Counted from the stretch's first letter, positions 1 through 6,714 are shown. The stretch: DNA of 10,948 bases from Planctomycetota bacterium (GCA_023434205.1 JAEYTB010000237.1:1-10948); one strand, 5' to 3'. Notes: generated from the sequence alone by a model not told the origin. Numbers and translations are program-made.

Positions 1-987
1 GGCGGGAGCATCGGGGCGGTGAGCGAGCCTGGCCGGGGGTCGACGTTCTGGTTCACGATCCCGTTCGAGGTGCGCGCGGAGAACGACGCGGCGCGGGCGG
101 GCACGCGGATGGACCCGAGGTCTCTGCGGGTGCTGGCGGTGGACGACAACAGCGTCCACCTGGAGGTGCTGCGTGACCAGGTGACGAGCTGGGGGCTGGT
201 GGCAGGGACGGCGGAGAGCGGGGAGGCGGCGTTGGACGCGCTGCTGAAGGCGGCGGAGGCGGGGACGCCGTACGACGTGGCGATCATCGACGGGGACATG
301 CCGGGGATGGACGGCTTTGAGCTGGCGCAGGCGGTGAAGGAGCGTGCGGCGATCGCGCCGACGGTGCTGATGGCGATGCTGAGCGTGGAGGAGGAGGGGG
401 ACGCGGCGAAGCTGCGGGAGGTCGGCTTCTCGGGGCACATCACCAAGCCGGTGCGGCAGTCGAACCTGTTCAACGCGGTCATGGACGCGATCGCGGCGGC
501 GAAGCGCGACCCGTCGCCGGAGTTGCCCGAGCCCGTGGCGGGTGTGCCCGGGGCGGGGGCGCCCGTGACGATGCAGGGGCACCTTCTGCTGGCTGAGGAC
601 AACGAGATCAACCAGATCGTGGCGACGGAAATCCTGACGAAGTCGGGGTTCACGCTGGATGTGGTGGGGAACGGGAAGCTGGCGGCGGAGGCGGCGCGGC
701 GCGGCGGGTATGACCTGGTGCTGATGGACTGCCAGATGCCGGAGATGGACGGGTTCGATGCGACGCGGGCGATCCGCGAGCACGAGGCCAGGATGGGGCC
801 GCTGGGGCCGGGCGGTTCGCGGCTGCCCATCGTGGCGCTGACGGCCAACGCGATGAAGGGGGACAGGGAGAAGTGCCTGGAGTGCGGGATGGATGACTAC
901 GCGAGCAAACCGGTCAACCCCGCGGAGCTGCTGAAGACCATGGAGCCGTACCTGTCGCGGCGCAGCGAGGGCCGCCGCGCGGCGTGA
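1..987 (+). CDS. Hybrid sensor histidine kinase, C-terminal part with two receiver domains (5' end outside window)
   Basis: The reading frame is open from base 1, so the gene enters from the left and 328 codons are visible. The first residues (GGSIGAVSEPGRGSTFWFT, nt 1-57) are the G2-box end of a histidine-kinase HATPase domain. Two receiver domains follow. REC1 spans about nt 121-500, with an acidic pocket (VDDN, nt 139-150), the predicted phospho-acceptor Asp at nt 289-291 in IIDGDMPGMDG, and the conserved Lys in ITKP near nt 439-450. REC2 spans about nt 573-945, with EDN, the acceptor Asp at nt 727-729 in LMDCQMPEMDG, a conserved LTAN segment and SKPV. A Pro/Gly/Ala-rich linker (about nt 505-570) joins them. 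The layout is that of BarA/TorS-like hybrid kinases without a fused HPt; the next gene supplies the HPt. Sensor and dimerisation domains lie outside the window, so the signal is unknown. Stop TGA is at 985-987. Family call is firm; specificity is not. Confidence 0.93.
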   Translation, partial: GGSIGAVSEPGRGSTFWFTIPFEVRAENDAARAGTRMDPRSLRVLAVDDNSVHLEVLRDQVTSWGLVAGTAESGEAALDALLKAAEAGTPYDVAIIDGDMPGMDGFELAQAVKERAAIAPTVLMAMLSVEEEGDAAKLREVGFSGHITKPVRQSNLFNAVMDAIAAAKRDPSPELPEPVAGVPGAGAPVTMQGHLLLAEDNEINQIVATEILTKSGFTLDVVGNGKLAAEAARRGGYDLVLMDCQMPEMDGFDATRAIREHEARMGPLGPGGSRLPIVALTANAMKGDREKCLECGMDDYASKPVNPAELLKTMEPYLSRRSEGRRAA

Positions 988-995
988 GGAGGATC

Positions 996-1376
996 ATGAG
1001 CGAGGATGCAACCAATCAGCCCCTTCATGTCGCCGAGCTTTCAGGGCGGTGCATGGGGAACGCGCAGATGGCATCGATGCTGCTGGATAAGTTCGAGAAG
1101 CAGCTCAACGCGGACGTGGGCGTGATGCAGGGGCAGCTCGCTTCGGGCGACTGCGCGCAGCTCGCGAAGACGGTCCACGCGCTGAAGGGCGCGGCGGGGG
1201 CGGTGGCGGCGACGGGCGTCCACACGCTGGCGGCGCAGCTCGAGGGGCTGGCGCGGGAGCAGCGGCTGGAGGAGGCGGCGGCATCGCTCAAGCGGCTGCG
1301 GGCGGAGGTGGACCGGTGTTTGGCGTATCTGCCGCGGGCGAGAGAGCACCTGCAGGGGAAGGGGGGCGCGGGATGA
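996..1376 (+). CDS. Stand-alone HPt (histidine phosphotransfer) protein
   Basis: A 126-residue protein starting at ATG 996, 8 nt after the kinase stop, with AGGAGG at 987-992. A GTG at 984 is in frame but overlaps the stop and has no better ribosome site. The HPt signature is AKTVHALKGAAGAVAATG, with the predicted phospho-accepting His at residue 61 (nt 1176-1178). The following segment (LAAQLEGLARE) and the alpha-helical, Ala-rich remainder fit the four-helix bundle of HPt domains, and the length is typical of a single-domain HPt. Known role of the family: shuttling phosphoryl groups between a hybrid kinase receiver and a final response regulator. Both partners flank it here, so I infer a local phosphorelay. 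Its last 4 nt (ATGA) overlap the start of the next gene, indicating translational coupling. Confidence 0.92.
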   Translation: MSEDATNQPLHVAELSGRCMGNAQMASMLLDKFEKQLNADVGVMQGQLASGDCAQLAKTVHALKGAAGAVAATGVHTLAAQLEGLAREQRLEEAAASLKRLRAEVDRCLAYLPRAREHLQGKGGAG

Positions 1377-2389
1377 GGGTGCTGGTGGCGGACGACAACG
1401 AGGTGTCGCTGACGCTGATGGAGGCGGTGCTGACGCAGGCGGGGTACAGCGTGGACACGGCGCGGGACGGGGCGGAGGCGCTGGTGAAGGTGCGCGAGGG
1501 GGGTGCGCGGCTGGTGGTGACGGACTGGGAGATGCCGGGGATGAGCGGGGTGGAGCTGTGCCGCGCGGTGCGGACGCTGGACCTGCCGGGGTACGTGTAC
1601 GTGCTGCTGGTGACATCGCACGACAACGCGGCGCACACGGTGGAGGGGCTGACGGCGGGGGCGGACGACTTTGTGGGCAAGCCGTTTGATCCGGGGGTGT
1701 TCCTGGCGCGGGTTCGGACGGGGGTGCGGATTCTGTCGCTGGAAACGCGGGACATGGCGATCTTCGCGATGGCGAAGCTGGCCGAGTCGCGGGACCCGGA
1801 GACGGGTGCGCACCTGGAGCGGGTGCGGTGCTACTGCCGGGAACTAGCGCGGGAGCTGTCGCGGACGCCGCGGTACGCGGGTGTGGTCGATGAGGCGTTC
1901 GTACACCTGATGTACCTGACAAGCCCGCTGCACGACATCGGGAAGGTAGGGATCCCGGACACGGTGCTGCTGAAGCCGGGGCGGCTGTCGGACAACGAGT
2001 TTGAGATCATGAAGACGCACACGACGCTGGGGGCGCAGACGCTGGAGGCGGCGCTGCGGGCGTTCCCGGGGGTGAAGTTTCTGGAGTTGGCGCGGGACAT
2101 TGCGATCAGCCACCACGAGCGGTGGGACGGGACCGGGTACCCGCTGGGGCTGAAGGGTGAGGAGATCCCGCTGGCGGGTCGGATCGTGGCGATCGCTGAT
2201 GTGTACGACGCGCTGACATCAAAGCGGGTGTACAAGCCGGCGGTGGGGCATGAGCTGGCGATGACGATGATCGAGGACGGCGCGGGGACGCACTTTGACC
2301 CGGAGCTGGTGCGGGCGTTCGCGCGGATCGGGGCGCGGTGCATCGCGATCCGGGAGCGGTATGACGAGAGCCTGCCGATGGCGGCGTAG
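1373..2389 (+). CDS. Response regulator with receiver and HD-GYP domains (cyclic-di-GMP phosphodiesterase)
   Basis: A 338-residue protein; ATG 1373 overlaps the HPt stop by 4 nt. An upstream in-frame start at 1316 would only add residues read out of frame from the HPt gene, so it is rejected. The receiver domain (residues 1-120) has acidic pocket D7-D8, phospho-acceptor D51 in VVTDWEMPGMSG, T81-S82 and K103 in GKPF. The HD-GYP domain (about 130-320) has H147, the HD pair H187-D188 in PLHDIGK, H216, H247-H248 and the HHERWDGTGYP motif (247-257), followed by IADVYDALTS (274-283). Every metal-binding and signature residue I can check is present, so an active enzyme hydrolysing c-di-GMP to pGpG or GMP is expected in the cytoplasm. 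Context suggests phosphorylation by the upstream kinase/HPt controls it. Stop TAG is at 2387-2389. Confidence 0.95.
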   Translation: MRVLVADDNEVSLTLMEAVLTQAGYSVDTARDGAEALVKVREGGARLVVTDWEMPGMSGVELCRAVRTLDLPGYVYVLLVTSHDNAAHTVEGLTAGADDFVGKPFDPGVFLARVRTGVRILSLETRDMAIFAMAKLAESRDPETGAHLERVRCYCRELARELSRTPRYAGVVDEAFVHLMYLTSPLHDIGKVGIPDTVLLKPGRLSDNEFEIMKTHTTLGAQTLEAALRAFPGVKFLELARDIAISHHERWDGTGYPLGLKGEEIPLAGRIVAIADVYDALTSKRVYKPAVGHELAMTMIEDGAGTHFDPELVRAFARIGARCIAIRERYDESLPMAA

Positions 2390-2448
2390 GGCTCGGCTGG
2401 GTGAATCGTGACGAGCCGCACGGCCCGAGGACGGGGTCGTGGCACCCG

Positions 2449-2459
2449 TATCATCGGGG
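2449..2459 (+). promoter_or_regulatory. Candidate -10 element just upstream of ispD
   Basis: TATCAT at 2449-2454 differs from the sigma70 -10 consensus in one base. It is followed by CGGGG and the ATG at 2460. With the usual 6-7 nt from -10 to the first base, transcription would begin at or next to the A of the ATG, which would give a leaderless message. No Shine-Dalgarno sequence is visible there. No convincing -35 is seen 16-18 nt upstream. The same TAxxRT-xx-GGG pattern occurs before two other genes in this window. This is a pattern-based inference only. Confidence 0.35.
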
Positions 2460-3257
2460 ATGCGAGTGGCTGTGATTCTGCCGGCGGCGGGGGCTTCGTC
2501 GAGGTACTTGGCGACGGGGGGGCTGCGGTCCAAGCTGGACGAGGACCTGGGCGGCAAGCCGGTGCTGCAGCGCACGGTGGAGCTGTTCACCAAGCATGAT
2601 GATGTGGGGGAGATCATCGTCGCGGGGCCGGCGGGGGAGGCGGAGTTTGCGGAGTTCAAGGAGCGGCACGCGGACCGGCTGGGGCTGCTGGGGGCGAGGG
2701 TCTGCCGCGGGGGAGTTACGCACCGGTGGGAGACGGTGAGGGCGGCGCTGGAGCAGGTGGGGAGCGAGGCGACGCATATCGCGGTGCATGACGCGGCGCG
2801 GCCGTGCGTTTCGATGGAGCTGCTGGACCGGGTGTTCAGCGCGGCGAGGCGGCACGGTGCGGCCATCCCGGCGGTGGAGGTTTCAGACACGGTGAAGCGG
2901 GTGAAGGAGACGGGGGAAAAGATGGGCGGGGACGATGGTGTCGCCGCGATTTTGGGGGAGACGGCGGAGAGCGCCAAGCCGCTGCGGGTGGTGGAGGGGA
3001 CGGTGGAGCGGCGGGGGCTGGTGCTGGTGCAGACGCCGCAGGTGTTCGAGGCGGGGCTGCTGCGGCGGGCGTATGCGCAGGCGGACCTGACGAGCACCGA
3101 CGATGCGGGGCTGGTGGAGCGGCTGGGGGTGCGGGTGGTGGTTGTGGACGGGGAGGCGCGGAACATCAAGATCACGCGGCCAGGGGACTTGGGGCTGGCG
3201 CGGGCAATCCTGGGATTGAAGGAGGCGGAGGGGAGGCCGGTGCATAAGAGGTTCTGA
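2460..3257 (+). CDS. ispD: 2-C-methyl-D-erythritol 4-phosphate cytidylyltransferase (IspD)
   Basis: A 265-residue protein that joins CTP and MEP to form CDP-methylerythritol in the MEP isoprenoid pathway. Visible family motifs: the nucleotide-binding LPAAGASSR (7-15), Lys25 in the region equivalent to the PKQ lysine of E. coli, HDAARP (110-115), TVERRGL followed by QTPQVF (181-196), STDDA (212-216), and GEARNIKITRPGDLGLA (231-247) with the substrate-binding Lys237. ATG 2460 is chosen because homology begins immediately after it; a GTG at 2439 is in frame and would add seven residues. It is longer than the roughly 236 residues of E. coli IspD, mainly through an insertion at 148-180, where E. 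coli has about 10 residues. A 70-nt gap separates it from the signalling genes and it lacks a clear ribosome site, so it may have its own promoter. Identity is secure. Confidence 0.95.
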   Translation: MRVAVILPAAGASSRYLATGGLRSKLDEDLGGKPVLQRTVELFTKHDDVGEIIVAGPAGEAEFAEFKERHADRLGLLGARVCRGGVTHRWETVRAALEQVGSEATHIAVHDAARPCVSMELLDRVFSAARRHGAAIPAVEVSDTVKRVKETGEKMGGDDGVAAILGETAESAKPLRVVEGTVERRGLVLVQTPQVFEAGLLRRAYAQADLTSTDDAGLVERLGVRVVVVDGEARNIKITRPGDLGLARAILGLKEAEGRPVHKRF

Positions 3258-3301
3258 GGGAGGGAGTTGGAAGGCCCCCTCCGCCTCGCAGAGCCTCGGC
3301 A

Positions 3302-3325
3302 CCTCCCCCGCAGAGCCGGGGGAGG
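3302..3325 (+). terminator. Strong GC hairpin downstream of ispD, possible terminator
   Basis: A perfect 9-bp inverted repeat: CCTCCCCCG at 3302-3310 and CGGGGGAGG at 3317-3325, with a 6-nt loop CAGAGC. It lies 44 nt after the ispD stop. A weaker 6-bp hairpin (GGAGGG 3259-3264 / CCCTCC 3277-3282) precedes it. There is no T-tract, so it is not a textbook intrinsic terminator. It could act as a terminator of the kind proposed for GC-rich genomes, as an mRNA-stabilising 3' end, or be the core of a dispersed palindromic repeat. Confidence 0.45.
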
Positions 3326-3361
3326 AGTGGAGACCCCGCGGAGCTGGGGGAGGAGTGGGGA
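3306..3361 (+). repeat. Tandem repeat, two copies of 28 bp
   Basis: Two directly adjacent copies (3306-3333 and 3334-3361) match at 25 of 28 positions, and all three differences are transitions. The repeated core reads CCCCGCRGAGCYGGGGGAGG. A third, partial copy of the CGCAGAGCC core is at 3287-3295. The first copy shares the right arm of the hairpin at 3302-3325. It lies in the only long non-coding gap here (3258-3430). The rest of that gap shows a candidate promoter and no credible small gene. The CCTCCCCC...GGGGGAGG palindrome resembles the REP-like intergenic elements of some GC-rich genomes, but family membership cannot be judged from one copy. Confidence 0.7.
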
Positions 3362-3379
3362 GGAGACGAGGTTAGGAAG

Positions 3380-3388
3380 TGCTAAGAT
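3380..3388 (+). promoter_or_regulatory. Candidate extended -10 promoter of the envelope lipoprotein operon
   Basis: TGCTAAGAT at 3380-3388 has the TG-n spacing of an extended -10 followed by TAAGAT, in an AT-richer patch (GGTTAGGAAGTGCTAAGAT) unusual for this window. It would start transcription near 3395, giving a leader of about 36 nt before the lipoprotein start at 3431. No good -35 is visible; the 3360-3365 region is purine-rich. Position immediately before a five-gene operon and after a possible terminator supports the call. Confidence 0.4.
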
Positions 3389-3417
3389 GTGGGGTGTGGG
3401 CCGTGGAGGCCTGCTTT

Positions 3418-3425
3418 GAAGGAGG
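3418..3425 (+). promoter_or_regulatory. Ribosome binding site fixing the start of the first lipoprotein gene
   Basis: GAAGGAGG at 3418-3425 is the strongest Shine-Dalgarno sequence near any start in the window. Two consecutive ATGs follow at 3428 and 3431. The spacing from GGAGG is 2 nt to the first and 5 nt to the second, so 3431 is preferred. It excludes the in-frame GTG at 3389, which would put 14 hydrophilic residues before the signal peptide. Confidence 0.7.
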
Positions 3426-3430
3426 CGATG

Positions 3431-4042
3431 ATGCTCAAGGCTGTGTGCGGGCTTGCGTTGGTGGCGGCGGTGGTGGGTGGGTGTGCGAATCAGCCGCCGC
3501 GGGGGGAGAACACGGGCCGGGTGGAGGTGACGGATACGACCCCGGCGGAGAAGGCCAGTCCCCAGGTGCAGCTGACGGCGCAGCATGAGTTCTCGGATCG
3601 GGTGGCGCAGCAGTTGGCGGCGGACCTGCAGCAGATCCCGGCGCTGACGGAGCACGGGTACCGGAACACGGTGGTGTTCGGGGACATCGTGAACAAGACG
3701 GGGGTGGTGCCCACGAGCGAGTTTGAGGGGTTCCGGATGCGGGTGCGCGGGAAGCTGATGCAGAGCCAGCACGTGCTTCGGAACATCCGGTTTATCGAGA
3801 ACCGTGCGCGGCTGGATGACCTGCGGCGGCGCGAGGGGACGGGGGGCACGGGCGAGGCGCCGCGGAGCGGGGCGCAGTTCGACCCGCGGTACACGTTCTT
3901 CCTGAACGGGGAGATGTACCGGGCGACGCGCGGGGCGTACGAGGAGGTGAACGAGTACCTCATGTCGTACAACCTGACGAACATGGACACGGGCGAGATC
4001 GTGTGGCAGAACGTGCCCTACGAAGTGAAGCAGGTCCGGTGA
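3431..4042 (+). CDS. LpoB-like outer-membrane lipoprotein (penicillin-binding protein activator family)
   Basis: A 203-residue protein with a lipoprotein signal peptide (MLKAVCGLALVAAVVGGC); the lipidated Cys is residue 18 and +2 is Ala, consistent with outer-membrane sorting. A flexible Pro/Thr-rich stretch (20-50) precedes a globular domain. LpoB-family traits are RNTVVFGDIVNKTG (78-91), a helix with repeated Arg/Lys (FRMRVRGKLM), the YTFFLNGEMYRA strand (154-165), and the C-terminal pair EYLMSYNLTNMDTGEIVWQ (175-193) and YEVKQVR. The NxDTGEIVW signature is the most telling. In E. coli, LpoB reaches from the outer membrane through the cell wall to activate the synthase PBP1b. Whether this homologue does so is unknown. 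Length is near that of E. coli LpoB (213). It is the first gene of the operon; its TGA overlaps the next ATG by one base. The distantly related CsgG-type family is the main alternative. Confidence 0.8.
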   Translation: MLKAVCGLALVAAVVGGCANQPPRGENTGRVEVTDTTPAEKASPQVQLTAQHEFSDRVAQQLAADLQQIPALTEHGYRNTVVFGDIVNKTGVVPTSEFEGFRMRVRGKLMQSQHVLRNIRFIENRARLDDLRRREGTGGTGEAPRSGAQFDPRYTFFLNGEMYRATRGAYEEVNEYLMSYNLTNMDTGEIVWQNVPYEVKQVR

Positions 4043-4593
4043 TGGGACGGCTGTTTCGGTCCGTGGTGGTGGGCGTGGTGCTGGCCGGGTGCGCGGGGAG
4101 TCCGCGGTCGACGCAGATGACGTCGGGGGACCTGGATGCGACAACGGCGGCGATGGCGCAGCAGCTGGCGGGGAGCAGGTTTCTCGCGGACCGCGGGCCC
4201 GCGTCGGAGCGGATGGTGATCGCCATCAGCAAGGTCGAGAACTTATCGAGCGACATGATCCCGGTGGGCGAGCAGTGGCTGCTGATGGAGCGGGTGAAGG
4301 GCTCGCTGCCGATCGTGGAGCTGGGCAAGCAGAAGAACATCGCGTTCGTGATCCCCGCGGAGCACCTGCGGGAGGGGCGGTCGCGGGGGACGCTGCCGGA
4401 GGAGTTCGCGGCGGGGCGGAAGCCCACGCACGAGATGGCGGCGACCTTCCACTCGGGGACGCGGCTGGCGGGGAAGGACCGGACGGACGCGTACCTGGTG
4501 GAGTACCGGATTACCAACCTGGCGACGGGCGGGCTGGAGTGGAACGGGATGTACGAGTTCAAGCGTGCCGCGGCGGGGCTGGCGTACGACTGA
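4042..4593 (+). CDS. Second, divergent LpoB-like lipoprotein
   Basis: A 183-residue protein starting at ATG 4042, inside the TGATG overlap with the previous gene. The lipobox LAGC is canonical with Cys17, +2 Ala. The rest parallels the first LpoB-like protein: a Thr/Ala-rich helix after the tether (ATTAAMAQQLAGSRFL, 33-48), a strand MVIAISKVENLSSDMIP (58-74), and the C-terminal DAYLVEYRITNLATGGLEWN (149-168) followed by YEFKRA. The final motif matches SYNLTNMDTGEIVWQ...YEVK of its neighbour, so I read the two as paralogues. It differs in the middle, where a charged segment of about 40 residues (100-140) replaces the neighbour's sequence. No strong ribosome site precedes it, so translation probably depends on coupling. 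The LpoB assignment is less certain than for the first copy. Confidence 0.65.
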   Translation: MGRLFRSVVVGVVLAGCAGSPRSTQMTSGDLDATTAAMAQQLAGSRFLADRGPASERMVIAISKVENLSSDMIPVGEQWLLMERVKGSLPIVELGKQKNIAFVIPAEHLREGRSRGTLPEEFAAGRKPTHEMAATFHSGTRLAGKDRTDAYLVEYRITNLATGGLEWNGMYEFKRAAAGLAYD

Positions 4594-4603
4594 AGGATGG
4601 TCG

Positions 4604-6310
4604 ATGAAGGGCGTGCGTCCATGGATGTGGTGCGCGGCGGGCGCGGCGGCGCTGGCGGGCGGGTGTGCGCAGGAACAGGTGAGCCCGCGGCTGCGGGCCG
4701 ACGTTGATGCGGGGCGGTACTCCCTGGCGCGGGTGGCGATCCAGAAGCGGCTGACGGAGAACCCCGGGGACCGGTCGTACATCCTGGACCGGCTGCGGCT
4801 GCTGATCCTGACCCTGGCGGATGGGCAGCCCGCGGCGGGGGAAGAGGTGGCGAACCAGGCGTACCGGCTGCTGCGGACGCAGGGGCTCAACGCGGACCGG
4901 ACCACGGCGTCGGTGGTGTTCAACGAGGGCGTGAAGATCTGGAAGGGCGAGCCGTACGAGCAGGCGCTGGCGTACACGTACATCGCGATGCAGAAGGCGC
5001 AGCTTGGGCAGTGGGACAACGCGCGGGCGGCCGCGGGGTCGTCGCTGTTCCTGCTCAAGAGCTTCGGTGAGAACGAGCGCGGGGACGAGGTAAGCAGCCT
5101 CGAACTGGCGCGGCGGGCGGCGGAGGAAGATGCGCGGCGCGGCGGGGGGGCGGGGGACCGGTACATCAACCGGGGTTACACGCCGATCAAAACCAACTTT
5201 GTGCTGGGGTACCTGCTCAACGGCGTCGCGAACAGGGCGATGGGGCGGGAGGACGAGGCGGCGGACAACTTCCACGAGGCGGGGGTGGTGCGCGAGTCGC
5301 TGAGGCCGCTGGCGCGGGCGCTCGAGGGCGGCGGGTACAACACGGTGTTCGTGGTGGACTACGGGGTGGGGCCGACGAAGATTGCCACGGGGCCGGACGG
5401 TGCGCTGGCGGGGTATGTCGAGAACTGGCCGAGCGACGGGCGGCCGATCCGTGCGGTGGTGGAGGGTGGGTCGGCGGTGCTGGCGGAGGTGCCGCCGGCG
5501 CAGGACATCAACGCGATGGCGCGCAGCCTGATGTGGAACAACCTGGAAGATGTGCGGGTCGCCAAGAGCGCGATCGGGTCGGCGATGGTGGTGGGGGGGC
5601 TGGCGGTGGCGGGGACCAGCCGCGATGAGGAGGCGCAGTACGCGGGGCTGGGCGTGGCGCTGGCGGGGCTGCTGATGAAGGCCACGGCGACGGCGGACAC
5701 GCGCCACGCGGAGTTCCTGCCGCAGCGGGTGTACGTGGTGCCGGTGCAGATCGATGAAGCGGACGCGCGGGTGACGTTGGAAGTGGCCGGGGACGCGTCG
5801 TCCCGGATCGTGCTGCCGGCGCTGGACCCGCCCGCGGATGGGCGGGTGCAGCTGCGGTATGTGAGGCTGACGGCGCGGGGCTCGGGGGAGTGGGCGACGG
5901 GCGGGCGAGTGATGTACGGGAACGACGAGTACGGGGGCGTGGTGGACGGGGACACGCTGCCGTACATCCTGGGGGGGCGGGATGTGTCGCTGCCCAGCCC
6001 GCGGGTGCTGGAGCGGTATCAGCGGGCGGGTTGGCTCACGGACTTCACGACGGTGGAGCTTGAGAACCTGTACCGCGAAGAGGGCATCGCGCTGAGTGTT
6101 GACGATGCGCGGGGGGCCTCGCGCCGGCACGTGCTGGAGGGCGGTGACTCGCTGGTGCCGCCGCTGGCGGGCACGGCGGGGTATGCGCGGCTGTTCGGGC
6201 AGCTTCACCCGCCGTACGAGCCCAGGAGCCGGTGGCTGCGGGAGCTGAGCGGGACGTTGAGGAACCAATCCGACAGGAACCAGGGGACCGAAGCAGAAGG
6301 AGGTCGGTGA
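4604..6310 (+). CDS. Large COG3014-like lipoprotein with TPR-like N-terminal half
   Basis: A 568-residue protein. ATG 4604 has AAGGA at 4593-4597 and follows the previous stop by 10 nt; an upstream in-frame ATG at 4565 lies within the previous gene. The signal peptide ends LAGGC, Cys21, +2 Ala. Residues 30-240 look like helical repeats, with GEPYEQALAYTYIAMQKAQLG (115-135) and NFVLGYLLNGVANRAMGREDEA (198-219). Then comes a VVDYGVGPTK segment (250-259), a hydrophobic Gly/Ala-rich pair of segments (325-337 and 345-360) and ADTRHAEFLPQRVYVVPV (364-381). The GEPYE, GxGPxK and ADxR...LP features match what I recall of COG3014 proteins, whose function is undefined and which often sit beside ycfL and lpoB. 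The C-terminal 180 residues are not recognised. Three runs of seven G (5144-5150, 5593-5599, 5971-5977) lie in the gene. Confidence 0.7.
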   Translation: MKGVRPWMWCAAGAAALAGGCAQEQVSPRLRADVDAGRYSLARVAIQKRLTENPGDRSYILDRLRLLILTLADGQPAAGEEVANQAYRLLRTQGLNADRTTASVVFNEGVKIWKGEPYEQALAYTYIAMQKAQLGQWDNARAAAGSSLFLLKSFGENERGDEVSSLELARRAAEEDARRGGGAGDRYINRGYTPIKTNFVLGYLLNGVANRAMGREDEAADNFHEAGVVRESLRPLARALEGGGYNTVFVVDYGVGPTKIATGPDGALAGYVENWPSDGRPIRAVVEGGSAVLAEVPPAQDINAMARSLMWNNLEDVRVAKSAIGSAMVVGGLAVAGTSRDEEAQYAGLGVALAGLLMKATATADTRHAEFLPQRVYVVPVQIDEADARVTLEVAGDASSRIVLPALDPPADGRVQLRYVRLTARGSGEWATGGRVMYGNDEYGGVVDGDTLPYILGGRDVSLPSPRVLERYQRAGWLTDFTTVELENLYREEGIALSVDDARGASRRHVLEGGDSLVPPLAGTAGYARLFGQLHPPYEPRSRWLRELSGTLRNQSDRNQGTEAEGGR

Positions 6311-6714
6311 TGAAGCGTGTGATGCTGGCGGCGGCGGTGGTCATGGCGGGGGTGGGTGGGTGTGCGACGCCGCGGGGGCCGTTCACGCCCGCGCCGGACT
6401 ACATCCCGGTGGAGCACTACCCGAAGATCACGACGACGGCGCACCTGTCGCGGTACTTGGTGTTCTCGCCGCCGACGGTGGTGCAGGAGGGTGTGATGAA
6501 GGTGACGACGCCGGTGCGGCTGGTGTCGCGGCCGGGGGAGTGGTCGAAGGTCCAGTACCGGTACATTTTCCTGGACAAGCACACGGTGCCGCTGACGGTG
6601 CAGCCGGACTGGCAGAGCCAGACGCTGGAGCCGCAGCAGCAGGTGTTCCTGCAGGGCAACTCGATGGACAGCAACGCGGTGGACTGGCGGCTGGAGATCC
6701 GGCCGCACCGCTGA
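6310..6714 (+). CDS. YcfL-like lipoprotein (DUF1425)
   Basis: A 134-residue protein starting at ATG 6310, sharing one base with the preceding TGA and preceded by AAGGAGGT at 6297-6304 (5-nt spacing). The signal peptide MKRVMLAAAVVMAGVGGC gives lipidated Cys18 with +2 Ala. The mature domain is a small beta-rich fold: HLSRYLVFSPPTVVQEGVMKVTTPVRLVS (45-73), KVQYRYIFLDKHTVPL (80-95), a conserved Trp in PDWQSQTLEPQQQVFLQG (99-116), and DWRLEIRPHR at the end. The YrY.flDk...W...L.p...v.l order is that of YcfL/DUF1425 proteins, which lie next to lpoB (ycfM) in E. coli. Their molecular function is unknown. Size fits the family (E. coli YcfL about 125). The neighbours raise confidence in the assignment. 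Confidence 0.72.
   Translation: MKRVMLAAAVVMAGVGGCATPRGPFTPAPDYIPVEHYPKITTTAHLSRYLVFSPPTVVQEGVMKVTTPVRLVSRPGEWSKVQYRYIFLDKHTVPLTVQPDWQSQTLEPQQQVFLQGNSMDSNAVDWRLEIRPHR

Noticed and set aside
2390..2417. Inverted repeat GGCTCG...CGAGCC right after the HD-GYP gene as a terminator
   Set aside because: Only 6 bp with a 16-nt loop and no T-tract. In this base composition such pairs are expected by chance.
3346..3400. G-quadruplex in the intergenic G-runs
   Set aside because: There are G runs of 3-5, but the spacings include loops above 20 nt. G runs are common across the whole window, so nothing marks this site.
3389..3430. GTG 3389 as an upstream start of the first lipoprotein
   Set aside because: It would place 14 non-signal residues before the signal peptide and lie within the candidate promoter. 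The GAAGGAGG site serves ATG 3431.
2219..4144. 641-codon open frame on the - strand opposite ispD and the first lipoprotein gene
   Set aside because: Low-complexity Pro/Ser/Arg/Thr composition, crosses gene boundaries, and shows no ribosome site or recognisable motif. A compositional shadow.
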